This document shows positions 24,401-38,887 of a stretch of 64,000 nt of DNA, in pieces. The DNA is from Watersipora subatra (Eukaryota > Bryozoa > Gymnolaemata > Cheilostomatida > Watersiporidae): contig NC_088709.1 of the NCBI RefSeq assembly GCF_963576615.1, positions 13,460,764 through 13,524,763 of the forward strand, given 5' to 3'. Every line of letters begins with the position of its first letter. Positions within the stretch are counted from its first letter, which is position 1. The notes beneath the pieces are model-generated. The model saw only the letters and a program-made list of their open reading frames with translations, was not told the origin of the DNA and searched no databases. A program made the position numbers and the translations under genes.

Positions 24401-24408
24401 CGAGCTAG
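353..24408 (+). CDS. MLXIP: Mondo (MLX-interacting protein, MondoA/ChREBP) homolog, 5'-partial gene
   Basis: Glucose-responsive bHLH-zipper transcription factor; in known animals it pairs with Mlx and binds carbohydrate-response E-boxes, moving between cytoplasm and nucleus. Twelve exons were chained: 353-472, 6061-6355, 9788-9847, 13133-13794, 13953-14099, 16185-16253, 19440-19476, 20305-20357, 21816-21926, 22019-22146, 23241-23494, 24104-24408. All phases agree and give 746 residues to the TAG at 24406-24408. Seen: the EGKYWKR and YMKWR motifs of the N-terminal Mondo region; a DLMQPEL motif as in the ChREBP activation region; a long S/T/Q/P-rich linker; bHLH-zipper starting AERKRRIQIKTGFDAL; and a C-terminal domain with QLPATGIPM, NWKFYVFS, LDQYCSL and TSILTDP, which closely follows vertebrate ChREBP. 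The basic region has Ala where bHLH-Zip proteins usually have the base-contacting His. The start of the gene is outside the window. Confidence 0.95.
505..1420. mobile_element. Long-TIR DNA transposon (non-autonomous), TTAA target, copy 1
   Basis: Starts AGGTTGACTTGCAAC and ends with the reverse complement GTTGCAAGTCAACCT. TTAA stands on both sides (501-504 and 1421-1424), as for piggyBac-type insertion. Terminal inverted repeats extend about 175 bp with few mismatches. No transposase reading frame is visible. A second copy in the same orientation lies at 62563-63472. The TTAA duplication suggests the piggyBac superfamily, but the ends do not start with the usual CCC, so superfamily assignment is tentative. 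Confidence 0.8.
1531..1545. repeat. Poly-C tract
   Basis: A C-rich run (ccacccccccccc) in the Mondo intron between two transposon remnants. It is simple sequence with no coding sense. Confidence 0.7.
1654..2936. mobile_element. Mariner/pogo-like non-autonomous element
   Basis: The left end CAGTCATACTTCGACTTACGAG follows TA; the right end reads CAGTAGTACTTCAACTTACGAG on the minus strand. These imperfect inverted ends resemble Tc1/mariner-pogo family ends. The right flank is CA rather than TA, so the target duplication is imperfect. No transposase frame is visible. A related solo end lies at 33035-33182. Confidence 0.65.
2937..4151. other. Mondo intron sequence, no gene seen
   Basis: Between two transposons. 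The only structure noted is a degenerate short repetition of agtatagct/tagctatctg at about 3360-3450. Short open frames here match no family I recognise and lack splice context. Confidence 0.5.
4152..4937. mobile_element. PIF/Harbinger-like TIR element
   Basis: The left end AGGTGTAAACACACTAGGCGAT is inverted at the right end as ATCGCCTAGTGTGTTTATACCT. TTA flanks both sides (4149-4151 and 4938-4940), matching the 3-bp TWA duplication of PIF/Harbinger elements. The interior has further GC-rich imperfect inverted segments and no transposase. Likely a MITE. Confidence 0.7.
5131..5175. repeat. Perfect 20-bp-stem hairpin
   Basis: Arms at 5131-5150 and 5156-5175 are exact reverse complements around a 5-nt loop (gatag). 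It lies in a Mondo intron. No surrounding transposon ends were identified. Confidence 0.85.
5700..5795 (+). repeat. tRNA-derived SINE-like sequence
   Basis: TGGCGTAGTGGG fits a tRNA A box and a weaker B-box-like stretch (GAGTGTAATTCC) follows about 35 bp downstream. There is no intact tRNA fold, so this is a SINE head rather than a tRNA gene. Confidence 0.45.
6061..6355 (+). CDS. MLXIP: Mondo exon: activation-region motif
   Basis: The acceptor cag ends at 6060 and the donor GTAAAG starts at 6356; phase 0 to 1. It encodes VPDIELLDRVGRDGQ, then DLSDDLFNTLQ and SSDLMQPELIGLEPDL. The last two parallel the ChREBP segment DISDTLF...ADMIQPDLTPLQPSL. The first codon is GTG inside an exon, not a translation start. 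Confidence 0.85.
6448..6471 (+). CDS. Candidate 24-bp Mondo microexon
   Basis: A good acceptor (attacag) is followed by a phase-1 to phase-1 stretch encoding ELNGKDIK and a poor donor (GTGATT). It would keep the reading frame between 6355 and 9788. There is no family match; weak evidence. Confidence 0.2.
7200..7510. repeat. Dispersed repeat fragment
   Basis: The segment ttgccaggatgttccaaaat through atgctca recurs in similar form at about 15140-15200 and 29710-29745. Upstream, text of the type gtgaaatcggacaaaa followed by gacagacaca is typical of invertebrate interspersed repeats. Class unknown. Confidence 0.45.
7632..9265. mobile_element. hAT transposon remnant with 8-bp target duplication
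   Basis: TAGTGTTGGGCCGGTAT at the left is inverted at the right (ATACCGGCCCAACACTA). Both ends are flanked by the identical octamer TTTCACAC (7624-7631 and 9266-9273), the length expected for hAT insertion. No intact transposase is visible. The interior at about 8040-8410 is itself a foldback structure. Confidence 0.85.
8040..8410. repeat. Foldback (nested palindrome) inside the hAT element
   Basis: The outer arms (cgatttagaacgatag... and ...ctatcattctaaatcg) and the inner arms (gagctcaaaaaagcgcgatt and aatcgcgcttttttgagctt) are inverted copies. The arms are imperfect; the centre is near 8245. Confidence 0.7.
9537..9558 (+). repeat. (TC)n microsatellite
   Basis: A run of ctctctctctctct in the Mondo intron, ending in an acceptor-like cacag. 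No plausible Mondo exon follows. Confidence 0.75.
9788..9847 (+). CDS. MLXIP: Probable Mondo exon (60 bp)
   Basis: The acceptor gttacag ends at 9787 and the donor GTACGT starts at 9848. Phase 1 to 1 gives ELLADVMQMDTRFSTGQKRP. Its inclusion or omission leaves the frame unchanged, so it could be a cassette exon. No strong family match; support is from splice signals and phase. Confidence 0.55.
9945..10003. promoter_or_regulatory. Cluster of nuclear-receptor half-sites
   Basis: AGGTCA-T-TGACCT at 9945-9957 is a perfect inverted repeat with 1-bp spacing. TGACCTTGA at 9992-10000 is the reverse complement of TCAAGGTCA, an NR5A/ERR-type extended half-site. Another GGTCA lies between them. It is about 100 bp after an exon, in the following intron. 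Function is inferred only. Confidence 0.35.
10004..11190. other. Mondo intron, nothing recognised
   Basis: AT-rich intronic sequence. I see no exon, repeat array or transposon end here. Confidence 0.4.
11191..11458. repeat. 18-bp minisatellite, about 15 copies
   Basis: The unit is close to gtctaggtgaagtctaat, with variants at the gtgtag/gtcatg/gtcaag position. It lies in a Mondo intron. Adjacent copies share variants, as expected from local unequal exchange. Confidence 0.9.
11459..13132. other. Mondo intron, nothing firm
   Basis: An acceptor-like ttttcag at 11781-11787 is followed by a short phase-compatible stretch (DLPTDLF...) that hits a stop without a good donor, so I do not call an exon. 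Other open frames match nothing I recognise. Confidence 0.4.
13133..13794 (+). CDS. MLXIP: Mondo exon: long S/T/Q/P-rich linker
   Basis: The acceptor gttgtag ends at 13132 and the donor GTAGGT starts at 13795; phase 1 to 0. It encodes VLAESQFLSNMALPPAYP, a basic patch VKRSRSN, then a long low-complexity Ser/Thr/Asn/Gln stretch ending GEFKKPE. This is the poorly conserved central region of Mondo proteins, so assignment rests on length, phase and continuity. Confidence 0.8.
13953..14099 (+). CDS. MLXIP: Mondo exon: linker segment
   Basis: The acceptor tttcag ends at 13952 and the donor GTATGT starts at 14100; 49 codons, phase 0 to 0. It encodes AKIAKPGNDTKSSFL then LLGKPLDKE and ends VYFPAFTPI. 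There is no domain; it sits where central Mondo linker is expected. Confidence 0.7.
14290..14402 (-). repeat. tRNA-derived SINE-like sequence
   Basis: On the minus strand a B-box-like GGTTTGAATCCC follows a tRNA-like head (GGTAGATTGGCACC). The spacing is too long and the body does not fold as a tRNA gene, so it is SINE-like. Confidence 0.45.
14503..14640. mobile_element. Small TIR family, left-half copy
   Basis: TA then CCGTAAAATCTC, followed by the repeated ATGCCACCTC(T/C)ATTTGACTGCC text found in the full copy at 38888-39003. The matching right end is missing here; a right half lies at 16920-17020. Confidence 0.6.
14867..16012. mobile_element. Pogo/Tigger-like non-autonomous element
   Basis: TA-flanked inverted ends CAGTCAAACATGGATAACTCG are seen at 14867 and, inverted, ending at 16012. 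Repeated ATAACTCGAA/GTTCGAATTA sub-terminal motifs occur at both ends, typical of pogo-group elements. No transposase frame. It holds a strong internal palindrome (15571-15692) and a shorter one near 15528-15561. Confidence 0.8.
15571..15692. repeat. Long palindrome (stem about 50 bp)
   Basis: CACGGGCTAGCCGGGTCACGC on the left pairs with GCGTGACCCGGCAAGCCCGTG on the right, and the arms continue through ccacgcacatacaaaac/gttttgtatgtgcgtgg around a short centre. It is nested in the pogo-like element. Confidence 0.8.
16185..16253 (+). CDS. MLXIP: Probable Mondo exon (69 bp)
   Basis: Twenty-three codons, phase 0 to 0, between an acceptor cgactag and the donor GTATAC. It encodes an acidic helix-like segment, FSSAEEELRSEDIVEGI. 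The next AG acceptors give frames with stops, so this start is chosen by frame. It lies between left and right halves of a small TIR family. Confidence 0.6.
16254..16919. other. Mondo intron, nothing recognised
   Basis: AT-rich sequence without visible exon or transposon ends. Confidence 0.4.
16920..17020. mobile_element. Small TIR family, right-half copy
   Basis: Ends TTAATTAGAGATTTTACGG, the right terminus of the family at 38888-39003, preceded by GATGGGTTGGAAAATAGAACGC as in that copy. The left terminus is absent here. Confidence 0.6.
17613..17973. mobile_element. Composite repeat with Helitron-like 3' end, copy 1
   Basis: Homologous to 19520-19893: both share ttactcaaattatccattgg and aatagcaagtggcaggcaac. 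The plus-strand 3' end is a short GC-rich hairpin (ggcaacgcccgg) followed by CAGCTAG. Hairpin plus CTAG fits Helitron termini. The opposite strand of the copies carries tRNA-like A/B boxes. Confidence 0.55.
18030..18065 (+). mobile_element. Helitron-like 3' terminus
   Basis: CCCGGGGCAACGCCGG then ttagcacagCTAG and T. This is a second terminus about 90 bp after the first, so the first copy may be nested or duplicated. Confidence 0.5.
18066..19439. other. Mondo intron, nothing recognised
   Basis: No exon, tandem array or transposon end could be supported here. Confidence 0.4.
19440..19476 (+). CDS. MLXIP: Mondo exon (37 bp)
   Basis: The acceptor tttttcag ends at 19439 and the donor GTAAGT starts at 19477; phase 0 to 1. 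It encodes TYTPHVKASPNQ. Both splice sites are strong and the phase fits its neighbours. Confidence 0.65.
19520..19893. mobile_element. Composite repeat with Helitron-like 3' end, copy 2
   Basis: Homologous to 17613-17973. On the minus strand TGGCTGAATTGG (A box) is followed by GAGGATTCGAGATC (B-box-like). On the plus strand it ends GGGCAACGCCGAGTAGTTCAG then CTAG and T. Confidence 0.55.
20305..20357 (+). CDS. MLXIP: Mondo exon (53 bp)
   Basis: The acceptor tttctag ends at 20304 and the donor GTCAGT starts at 20358; phase 1 to 0. It encodes GTIISSGKDNGSSASAEE, leading directly into the bHLH exon. Confidence 0.65.
20500..21443. repeat. 22-bp minisatellite, about 43 copies
   Basis: The unit is gatgttagatagagtatcattc, nearly invariant. 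Copies differ mainly at one C/T site (gacg or gatg), and equal variants form long blocks. A rare gatt-for-gatg variant occurs at 20791 and again at 21121, exactly 15 units apart. It lies in the intron just before the bHLH exon. Confidence 0.97.
21816..21926 (+). CDS. MLXIP: Mondo exon: basic region and helix 1
   Basis: The acceptor ctgtag ends at 21815 and the donor GTTGGT starts at 21927; 37 codons, phase 0. It encodes DRREAPSAERKRRIQIK then TGFDALSSLVP. ChREBP has RRITHISAEQKRRFNIK at this place. The Glu and Arg that contact the E-box are present, but the position four before Glu is Ala, not His. Confidence 0.95.
22019..22146 (+). CDS. MLXIP: Mondo exon: helix 2 and leucine zipper
   Basis: The acceptor cttgtag ends at 22018 and the donor GTGAGT starts at 22147; phase 0 to 2. 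TSKATMLTKTLEFIEKLQ matches the ChREBP helix 2 (VSKATTLQKTAEYI), followed by a heptad-type coiled coil with TNEIAALNSSIA. Confidence 0.95.
22147..23240. other. Mondo intron, nothing recognised
   Basis: No transposon ends or repeats could be supported. Confidence 0.4.
23241..23494 (+). CDS. MLXIP: Mondo exon: dimerisation and cytoplasmic-localisation domain
   Basis: The acceptor gtcag ends at 23240 and the donor GTATGT starts at 23495; phase 2 to 1. It encodes QLPATGIPMVSQHK, NWKFYVFSKLMEPLF, NMVSTASVDDMHR and AWLDQYCSLSSLRP. Each of these aligns with the C-terminal domain of vertebrate ChREBP. The ATG at 23278 is internal. Confidence 0.97.
23495..24103. other. Last Mondo intron
   Basis: No feature could be supported. 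Open frames here extend from the exon into the intron and are not real genes. Confidence 0.5.
24104..24408 (+). CDS. MLXIP: Mondo terminal coding exon
   Basis: The acceptor ttcgcag ends at 24103; phase 1. It encodes ALSGSLREMCTETSILTDP and PEQAREVLAQ, matching LRQLGTSTSILTDPGRIPEQA in ChREBP, then a Ser/Thr/Pro-rich tail ending SSYVAPTS and TAG at 24406-24408. The tail is longer than in ChREBP. Confidence 0.95.
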
Positions 24409-24931
24409 CCGAGCAAGCATAACTTGAAGCATCACTTCTCAGGCTGTTTATATTCACCCTTTTACCACTCCACTTCTTGAAAGAAATTTCAGGATGCTGA
24501 ATGTCTGTTACAAATCACTGCTAGGGTATGACAATACTGGTGCAGGTGGTGTCACTAAATTATCATCACGCATACAGTATTGTCAATTTATGCTAGGCTC
24601 TCTACAGAGTTATCACAGTTTATCTCAAGCGTTTGTCTATGACGAGGGTGTACAACTCCTATTTTAGAGTATGAATATTACTGAATAGCCACGCTCTACC
24701 CGTGCTCGTATTTATATTCCTTTTTACATATGGCAGCTCCTTTGTATATTTTTCAAAAATCTTATTTTGTTAGTTTGGCCTACTTTGGCAGCTTTATCCA
24801 TTTGTTTCATAATCATACAACAGAGTGAGCAGTATTACACCATCTCAAAATCATAATTTGGGTACAAACTGTTTTATTACGCAGATAAATTACCTTTTAT
24901 GGCTGTAACAAATAAGCTTTAGAACACCCTG

Positions 24932-24937
24932 TTTATT
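24932..24937 (-). terminator. Polyadenylation signal, peptidase gene
   Basis: TTTATT on the plus strand is AATAAA on the minus strand, about 120 bp after the peptidase stop codon. Confidence 0.55.
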
Positions 24938-24941
24938 AAAT

Positions 24942-24947
24942 AATAAA
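24942..24947 (+). terminator. Polyadenylation signal, Mondo gene
   Basis: AATAAA on the plus strand about 530 bp after the Mondo stop, only 4 bp from the opposite-strand signal. Confidence 0.5.
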
Positions 24948-25054
24948 CATGCATTATTAAAACAATTTGGTTTGATTGTAAAAGGCTGCAGGCATGCAGC
25001 TTCAAAAGAATTAAAAAAGCATATCAAATTGAAAAGTGTATCTCCCCAATGTCT

Positions 25055-32064
<7,010 letters not shown>

Positions 32065-33034
32065 GATTAAGAGGCGAGTTGAAACTGCAACTCAGTTTTT
32101 CACTCCAGAAATTCTAAAATACACATGCATTTTGTGCTAGACAAGACATGTCATTTGCTGCGGAGTTGTTTCACTGATTGGAAAGACAACTCTAAACATA
32201 AAATGTTTAACATGATATTAGACTTCCTATTAGGATATGACTGATACAATAAAAGGGTTCACAACAGTCTTGCTACTGAGATTACATTAACAAACTGTAC
32301 CAATCCCTTAAAATGCAAAGGTTTCTATTCAAGTACTTTTAATGTGAGCAAACACAACACAAGGCCAACAAACATTTATATGAAAATAATTTATTATAAT
32401 TGTACTTTTTATCCAATCGTATCAAAGGGAGCATTTTTGAATAATACAGCTAATAAGAAGTGAAGAGCTACTTATACACGTACTCTAGATTAAGGCACTA
32501 TTTTCCTATATAAAATAACTAAATACAAATTAATCCGTTACCATACTATGGAAAAACCACATAAAACAAGCTATTACAATGGAAAACCGTGTTTTTAATT
32601 GTTGTAATTCTGTACCTACGCTAACCAAGTAACAAATATCTATTTAGTTGTTAACATTTGCAATAAAATGTAACATTACTATGTGCACTGCTGCAAGTTT
32701 AAACCTCGAGACAGACTTAGTGACTAAAAGTGGTCTTTGAGAGACTCGGCAGCAATGCGCTCGGTACACTAAACTTTTGTGACCCTATGTAACAAAAACT
32801 TTGAATTTAACTTCAATAGATTTAGCTTACTAAACACACAGTTGAAGCTAAGTTTCAATTTTTTTCTGAACTTACTTTAATTTTGTGGTCTTTATTTTTT
32901 ATTATCTGTTTTCGGTTTGGCGCTTTTTGCCTCTCATTCACTATAACTTTTAGCCAAACCTTTTTTTAAAACTTCAAACTGAATCAAAGAAAAAAACCAA
33001 GGAATGCTGTTCTCAAAAGCGGCCTCTAACATAC
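32065..33034. other. Upstream region of the C1A peptidase gene
   Basis: The promoter of the minus-strand peptidase should lie at its left part. I see no TATA box I would defend and no other gene. Confidence 0.4.
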
Positions 33035-33182
33035 TTGATCATACAGTGGCCTTCAAGAGCCAGATCAAATGTTCGTATCTCAAAGATTACTCGCACCTCA
33101 AGGAAAAGTAACAACTCGCTTGAAATTGTGCTCATAACTCGATTTTCTCATGTTGGGGCACTCGTATGTCGAGGTGTAACTG
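33035..33182. mobile_element. Mariner-like terminal fragment
   Basis: On the minus strand it starts CAGTTACACCTCGACATACGAG then GCCCCAACATGAGAAAA, a Tc1/mariner-type terminus like that at 1654-2936. The other end is not visible. Confidence 0.55.
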
Positions 33183-34535
33183 TTATGTCTGAAAAACCTG
33201 AAAAGTTTAGATGTTTTCAAGATCCCCGAATTAATGTGGTATTTTTATAACAAGCATGGTTAAATGTATCATCGCATATATTATGATAGAATATTGCAAA
33301 AAGAATCATGTAGCTCAATAGATACAACTCAAATCTGACTGTCGAATACTATCATAAAAACATACCACAGGTTATTCATAGGTTCTGAAAAAATACAGTC
33401 ACAATAAACAAAAAATGTGGTAAACAAAAGAACTAAAACATTGCTCTCACTCCTTGAGTAGTTACAAAAATGCAGAGTCATGTTTACATTTTTATACAAA
33501 GATTCATAAAAGCTATAGCCTATATATATGCACACAAATGCTTTACACTAAATAAGAAAATCTCCACTTTGCTGTTGTTACACTACAATTTCACCAGATC
33601 CATTTCACCAGATTCAGAACGCCACTGCAGCTATAACCAACAATAGCCCTCAGTTTCCCTCCAAAGACTTCAAGCAGTTTGTTCAAAATTGGGACATTGA
33701 ACACATAACAGTATCTCTACACATGGTCAGTCCAACAGTCTAACAGAACGAGCTGTATAAACTGAAGAAACTGAACCAGGAGATTGTTTCAAAGGAAGAC
33801 AGACAAAAGGTATGGTGAGACATCCTAGATTGTAGCTTATGGTCCCACTGACAGCTCTTATATATTTAGAGATTCTACTGAGATTAGCTACAGAAAACCA
33901 GGGAGCAGCTATTCCAAATTCTTACACCCAAGCCTCACCAACCCAGAACAAGAAGACACCTCCTTTACTAAGCTTTCCACACAGACACTTAATAAGTACA
34001 GTCTTACTGACACACAATTTCCCAACCAATCACGGACAGTCTTGACCTCTTTATTACTAGCAGCTGATTGTTGTAGTACATACACACCTACCATCACACA
34101 TCTATTTGCCATATTCACCGCATGAGGAATCGACCAAAAAATCCAAACTTTCACATCTAAAGATGGGAGGATGTAGTATGATCCTCATCATAGTCGACCT
34201 TTAGCAATTTAAACCATCTGTCTAGTCTACTTGGTTATCTCAATCGCTCCCGTGTGGGTGCATTATAGAGATATCAACTCGTTCATTTTTTTAGTTAATT
34301 GTTATATTGTGGATGTTAAAATTAGGATCTTTAATCGAAGGAGTAAGAACAAAATGAATAAAGTAAATGTCAATGCTGTTTTTTTTTCTTTTTTTATTTA
34401 TTTGTTTTTATTTACAAATATTTATGTTATTGTTATTATTGTTATGCTATTGATATCATGACAAGACGACCCAATTCTACAAGGCGACAAGAGAACCAAC
34501 AAATAAATAGTAAATAGAATATTGTCATCAGAGTT

Positions 34536-35183
34536 TTACTCTGAGACTGTGCTTGCTGACAAGGCATTGGGTTCAGATCCAATCAATGCCATAATACGAT
34601 TAAAGTACCAATATTTGGCCACATCACAAGATATTGCTTTTCTAATTACCCCTCTTCGAGTTCTACTCATTTTGTTATGTAGTATATGGTCCTTTATATC
34701 AATGGCTAAGTTATTACTAAAAATTCTATTGAGCATATTTCTATCTATTTCTGATCTTCGGTCTTCTAAGGTATGCCAGTTTAAAACTTTCATTTTGAAT
34801 GAAATTGAGTTTTTCCATTTGATCTTATATGCCCATCGGAAAGATTTGCTATTAATGTTCTCCAATTTTTGAATATGCCTTGCTTGATGAGGAGACCATG
34901 CGCGTGAAGCATATTCTATTGTGGGCCTACAGATAGATTTGAAAGCTTCTGACCTTGTTCTGCTAGATGCTATGTTTAGTGCCCGCATTAACATATATAA
35001 AGTAGAGGTTGCTTTTTTAGCTACATACTGAACCTGCTCATCATTATTTAGTTTTTGGTCTATATTAATACCCAAATATCTTATTGATGTTACTTGTTGT
35101 ACGTCTTTCCCATTTAATAAATAGACTCCAACAATGGGATTAGTTCTTGCTATAGACAAGTGCTCACGTTTACTTACTGACAT
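34536..35183 (-). pseudogene. LINE reverse transcriptase, C-terminal part
   Basis: A 215-codon frame beginning within KREHLSIARTNP, a segment normally contiguous with the palm region. It runs through YLGINIDQKLNNDEQVQYV, LYMLMRALN and HIQKLENINSKSFRW. It is offset by one base from the upstream frame and so inactivated. Confidence 0.9.
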
Positions 35184-35571
35184 TAAAGTTCATCTGCCAG
35201 TCTTTTGACCATTTCTCCAAGTTTTTAAAATCTTCTTGAAGATGTAACTGATCTTGCTTACTTTTAATTTTGTGATAAAGTAATGAGTCGTCAGCAAACA
35301 ATCTAAGTTGGGCATACTTGATTACATTAGGCATGTCATTAATGTATATAAGAAAGAGAAGAGGCTTCAACACAGAACCCTGAGGAACACCTGATGTTAG
35401 AAGGCATGGGTCTGAGTCAACACCCTCAACAACCACAGACATATGCCTATCATAAAGCCAGTTTGCTATCCAATGGAAAGTCTTGTTATTAATTCCTACT
35501 ATTTTTAGTTTGTAAAACAATTTAGCAAAAGGAACAACATCGAACGCCTTTGAAAAGTCCAGCACTATCAA
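35170..35571 (-). pseudogene. LINE reverse transcriptase, palm with FADD motif
   Basis: Contains LDFSKAFDVV, WLYDRHMSVVVEG, SGVPQGSVLKPLLFLIYIND and LRLFADDSLLYH. F in place of Y in the YADD box is common in this group. It ends at a stop just after the frameshift. Confidence 0.92.
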
Positions 35572-35580
35572 GTCTGTTTG

Positions 35581-35832
35581 TTAATTGTTGTTATAGTTGT
35601 TGACCAATTCAGATTTTGTTATAAGGAGCTGAGAGTCGCAGCTGTGTTTTGGTCTAAATCCATGCTGTCTTTCTGACAAAATTTTATTGGACTCTAGATA
35701 TGTACGAATGTCATGTGCTATTATGTGTTCTATTAATTTTGAGATTATTGAGGTCAAAGAAATGGGTCTGTAATTCAATAGACACTCTCTACTACCTTTA
35801 TTTTTAAAAATAGGCACAAAGCTGTCATTCAA
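35581..35832 (-). pseudogene. LINE reverse transcriptase, N-terminal fingers
   Basis: Contains NYRPISLTSIISKLIEHIIA and RQHGFRPKHSCDSQLL. It is in the same frame as the next segment but separated from it by one TAA (35581-35583). Confidence 0.9.
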
Positions 35833-35860
35833 ACAAAGCTCCGTTTTGTTCGTATGTTAC

Positions 35861-38800
35861 AATTTTTTATGTTGGTTTGTATTGTTCTACTACGCTGCTC
35901 ACACTCAACACTTTTGTCCTTTTTGTGTTTTTAGATCTGTCACTTTCATTTAGCATGCTTCGATGCAATAAGATACTATACTAAATTTATACAAATAAGT
36001 CTTACATATAGTCACCTACACAATCCTACAGTTTATAAGCTGTTTATTTTTTGTATTGCTATGCTAAACTTGACATCTTAAAAATGAACAGCGGACAATT
36101 GCACAAAAACATTTCTTTCAAAATACAACGTTAATATGTTTTGACAGGGACAACACAAAACATAAGTCTAGTTACTCTACTCACGTATATAAACTGCGCA
36201 AGGCAACAATGTTTAAAAATAGCTTGCATATTAAATAACAGAATGACAGCCAATTGTACGCTGCACGTTCATAAATTAATTTAAGTTGCTACAAAACCTA
36301 ATTATTCAGTCATTCAGTAATACAACTGATCTTATAATTCTGGTTTAGATAATGTTATGGATTTGCTAAACTCAGCTATTTCTAATAGCCACATGCATCA
36401 AGTTATCCTAGGATTATCGTAGTAATATGCAAGCCAGCTCTTATGGAAAGCCAATGAAACACTGTATATAATCAATGATATACAGCCCCCCATGGGGAGG
36501 CTGTATATCATTGATATAAGGATACCTAAAGCAGTGTAGAACAGGATGGGTAAAAATAAATCACAAAAGAAGATACGCTAGCAAGACAGAAGAACAAAAA
36601 ATACAGAGCACCAGATACTGTCGACAAGCGACGAAACTATATATAGACATTTGTGGATTATTTGAAAACTAACTCATCTCTGTGCTGCTTTAGCTTGCGT
36701 AATAAAGAGCCGTCCGTACTCATTATTCCAGTCATCTTGCTTGCAACAATTATAGTTGCGCGTGAGAGCTAATACTTATTCAGTATAAAACAACTTGTAA
36801 CCATAACCCACTTAGTAGTGATTGCAAGTGCCGTAAGTCGCTATATTAGCGAGAGGCAAGCGCAAAGATTCACTTCAGTAACACCAGTTTTTGCTGCTTG
36901 TTTCGCAATGCCGTAAAAAGTTTATAAATCATAGTTTATAATAAAAAATACGTGATTAATCTGTTCACCTAGCACGTATAATAAAAGCAAAATGACAGCG
37001 ATATAGTGGTTCACCTCTCCAGATATAACAAAATAAAAACGCTTTTTTTCAACTGCCTGTTAACGCAAGTGTTGTCATGTGATGGTCACATGACTGGCTC
37101 ACCCACTTATCACGTGAAAAAGTTTTAAGCCTTAAGTTGTTCTCTCTTGCAAGTTTACAATATTAAGGAGGCAAATCCTATTTTGATTTTCATATCCGCT
37201 CGGTGTGTCGGTGTAAAAAGAATGGTTTGGTTTTTATTGCACACTTATTGGTTTATTGCAAAGCAATTTTTTGTTATACTTGTTTGATAGTTAGTTGCGA
37301 GAGTTCTATTATAACAGGTATTTTATTAAGGAGTATTTTAGGTATGTCAACTTTATGTAAACAAGCTGTCAAAATTTTGCTAATAGTAGCTGCTAAGGGT
37401 GCAATGGAAACTGTGAGCTACAACAGACCAGAGGCTCATTGAAAACCTGGTTGTTATGCAATTAAAAATTGACTCCAAATTAAACCCCAGCTGGCCATTT
37501 TGCGTGAGATAAGTCAAACATTTTTTAGGCTTAATTAAATAGGTATAACCTATTAAATTTGCTTAGTGATAAAGCAAGCCAAATGATTTTAGTAAGTGTA
37601 TGTGCAAGTAATATTATTATACTATACTAAACTGCAATGATATGCTCAAATCACAAACATATATGGCATCAAAAATATAATTTAAGATTATATTATTGTA
37701 CAAAGATCATGCAAAAATTAATGTTCAAAATTGTTTAAATAAAGCTAGCAATAAATAGCTTAATAAATATTATACTGTTAAAAGTAAAATATTCAAATCA
37801 TTTCATGAATATTATTCAGCAGTGAATAAAAAATTAAGCTTCAGGAGAACACAAATCCCACAGACTGGCATCTCACACTAGCAACTGATGAGTAACTTAT
37901 AGGAACCGAAACAAAGTATAAGCCAGACATGCGCAATAGATAAAACTGTGCTTTATTTTAACATTACATGTGCAACAGAATCAGCAGAATAAAAATATCC
38001 TTTTCAGATTATTCAACCTGTAACAGGAAAGTTTACTGACAAATGCAAAGATATAACATATCAGTCGTCCTGATAAATGTGGTAAAATTTAGACAATAAT
38101 GCTATCGCTAACATAGGTAAAATGAAATACATAAGATAAGATAAATAAAACAATAGTTTTTACAGGTCCAAATTTGACAGAGATTCTGATGCACATCGTT
38201 TTAGCATCCTAAACTTGAAGTTGTCTCACCAGTTAAGGGCAAAACTCTTTAAGAAATAATTTGCAAGTATTGCTCATTTAATAATCAATTAGTGGTGAGA
38301 TGATCCTAACACAACAGATTTGTGTAAGCTGGAGCAGTATCAGCTTTAGCTTATAGTTCAAAGCAATATAATTCAGATGACAAAAATATTACTGTATAAT
38401 GTCTATACTTGGTTGGCAGCTGCTACAGATCATAAGTTAGCTCTATTGTCTGATTATAAGGAATAGAATGCAGAAAAAATCAGCAGGTTCAATTGTTGTA
38501 AAAATTTGCTACTGTCAAAATTATGAAACACTTTACATATTCCTTGACTGTATGACCTGCGGTGTTGGTCATAGGACTATAGAATGTGACAATATAACAG
38601 TTTATACTAAATATCTGAAGAAATAGAGCTCTTAATAAATATTTCCAACTAGATGATCGCTGTTAGCATTTCATCACACTTCTATCACATTGTCAATCTT
38701 GACAGCGTGCTCTTTGATTACCTGTAGAATAAGCATAACTCTATTAATATTAAACTTGTATGAGGAAATTTTAAAAAAGAGATTCAAAAGGAGCAATAAC

Positions 38801-38887
38801 ACAGGATACAGCAAGTACAGAGAAGAACATATTAGCCAGTTCATATATGATAAATATACGGCAATCACAGTGTGAAAACGATTATTA
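35861..38887. other. Intergenic or ELAV 3' region
   Basis: I searched this tract on the minus strand for a third RRM exon (GFGFV-type RNP1) and saw none. It holds a strong hairpin at 36471-36515 and a strong minus-strand acceptor at about 38687 (ctacag) that could begin an ELAV 3' UTR exon. Confidence 0.45.
36471..36515. repeat. Near-perfect palindrome, 45 bp
   Basis: atcaatgatatacagcc at 36471-36487 pairs exactly with ggctgtatatcattgat at 36499-36515; the centre CCCCATGGGG is itself palindromic, with one unpaired A. No flanking transposon was identified. Confidence 0.85.

Larger units (their letters stand above)
24409..25054. other. Convergent 3' UTRs of Mondo and C1A peptidase
   Basis: There are no coding frames. 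This tract must hold both transcripts' 3' ends; the polyadenylation signals of the two strands lie at 24932-24947. Confidence 0.6.
34378..35860 (-). mobile_element. 5'-truncated non-LTR retrotransposon (reverse transcriptase fragment)
   Basis: Minus-strand reading gives reverse transcriptase motifs in order: FVPIFKNKG, NYRPISLTSIISKLIE, RQHGFRPKHSC, LDFSKAFDVVPF, SGVPQGSVLKPLLF, the active-site-like FADDSLLY, then KNLEKWSKDWQMNFN, YLGINID and a thumb/C-terminal region with RPTIEYASRAWSPH. An in-frame TAA near 35580 and a frameshift near 35175-35185 break it. No endonuclease domain precedes it. The 3' end is an A-rich tail (minus strand) at about 34378-34446. Jockey/CR1-type LINE is most likely. 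Confidence 0.92.

Noticed and set aside
38674..38868. Minus-strand frame ending VIKEHAVKIDNVIEV
   Set aside because: It begins at a strong acceptor, but in the ELAV phase the joined codon is a stop; no homology, so at most a 3' UTR exon.
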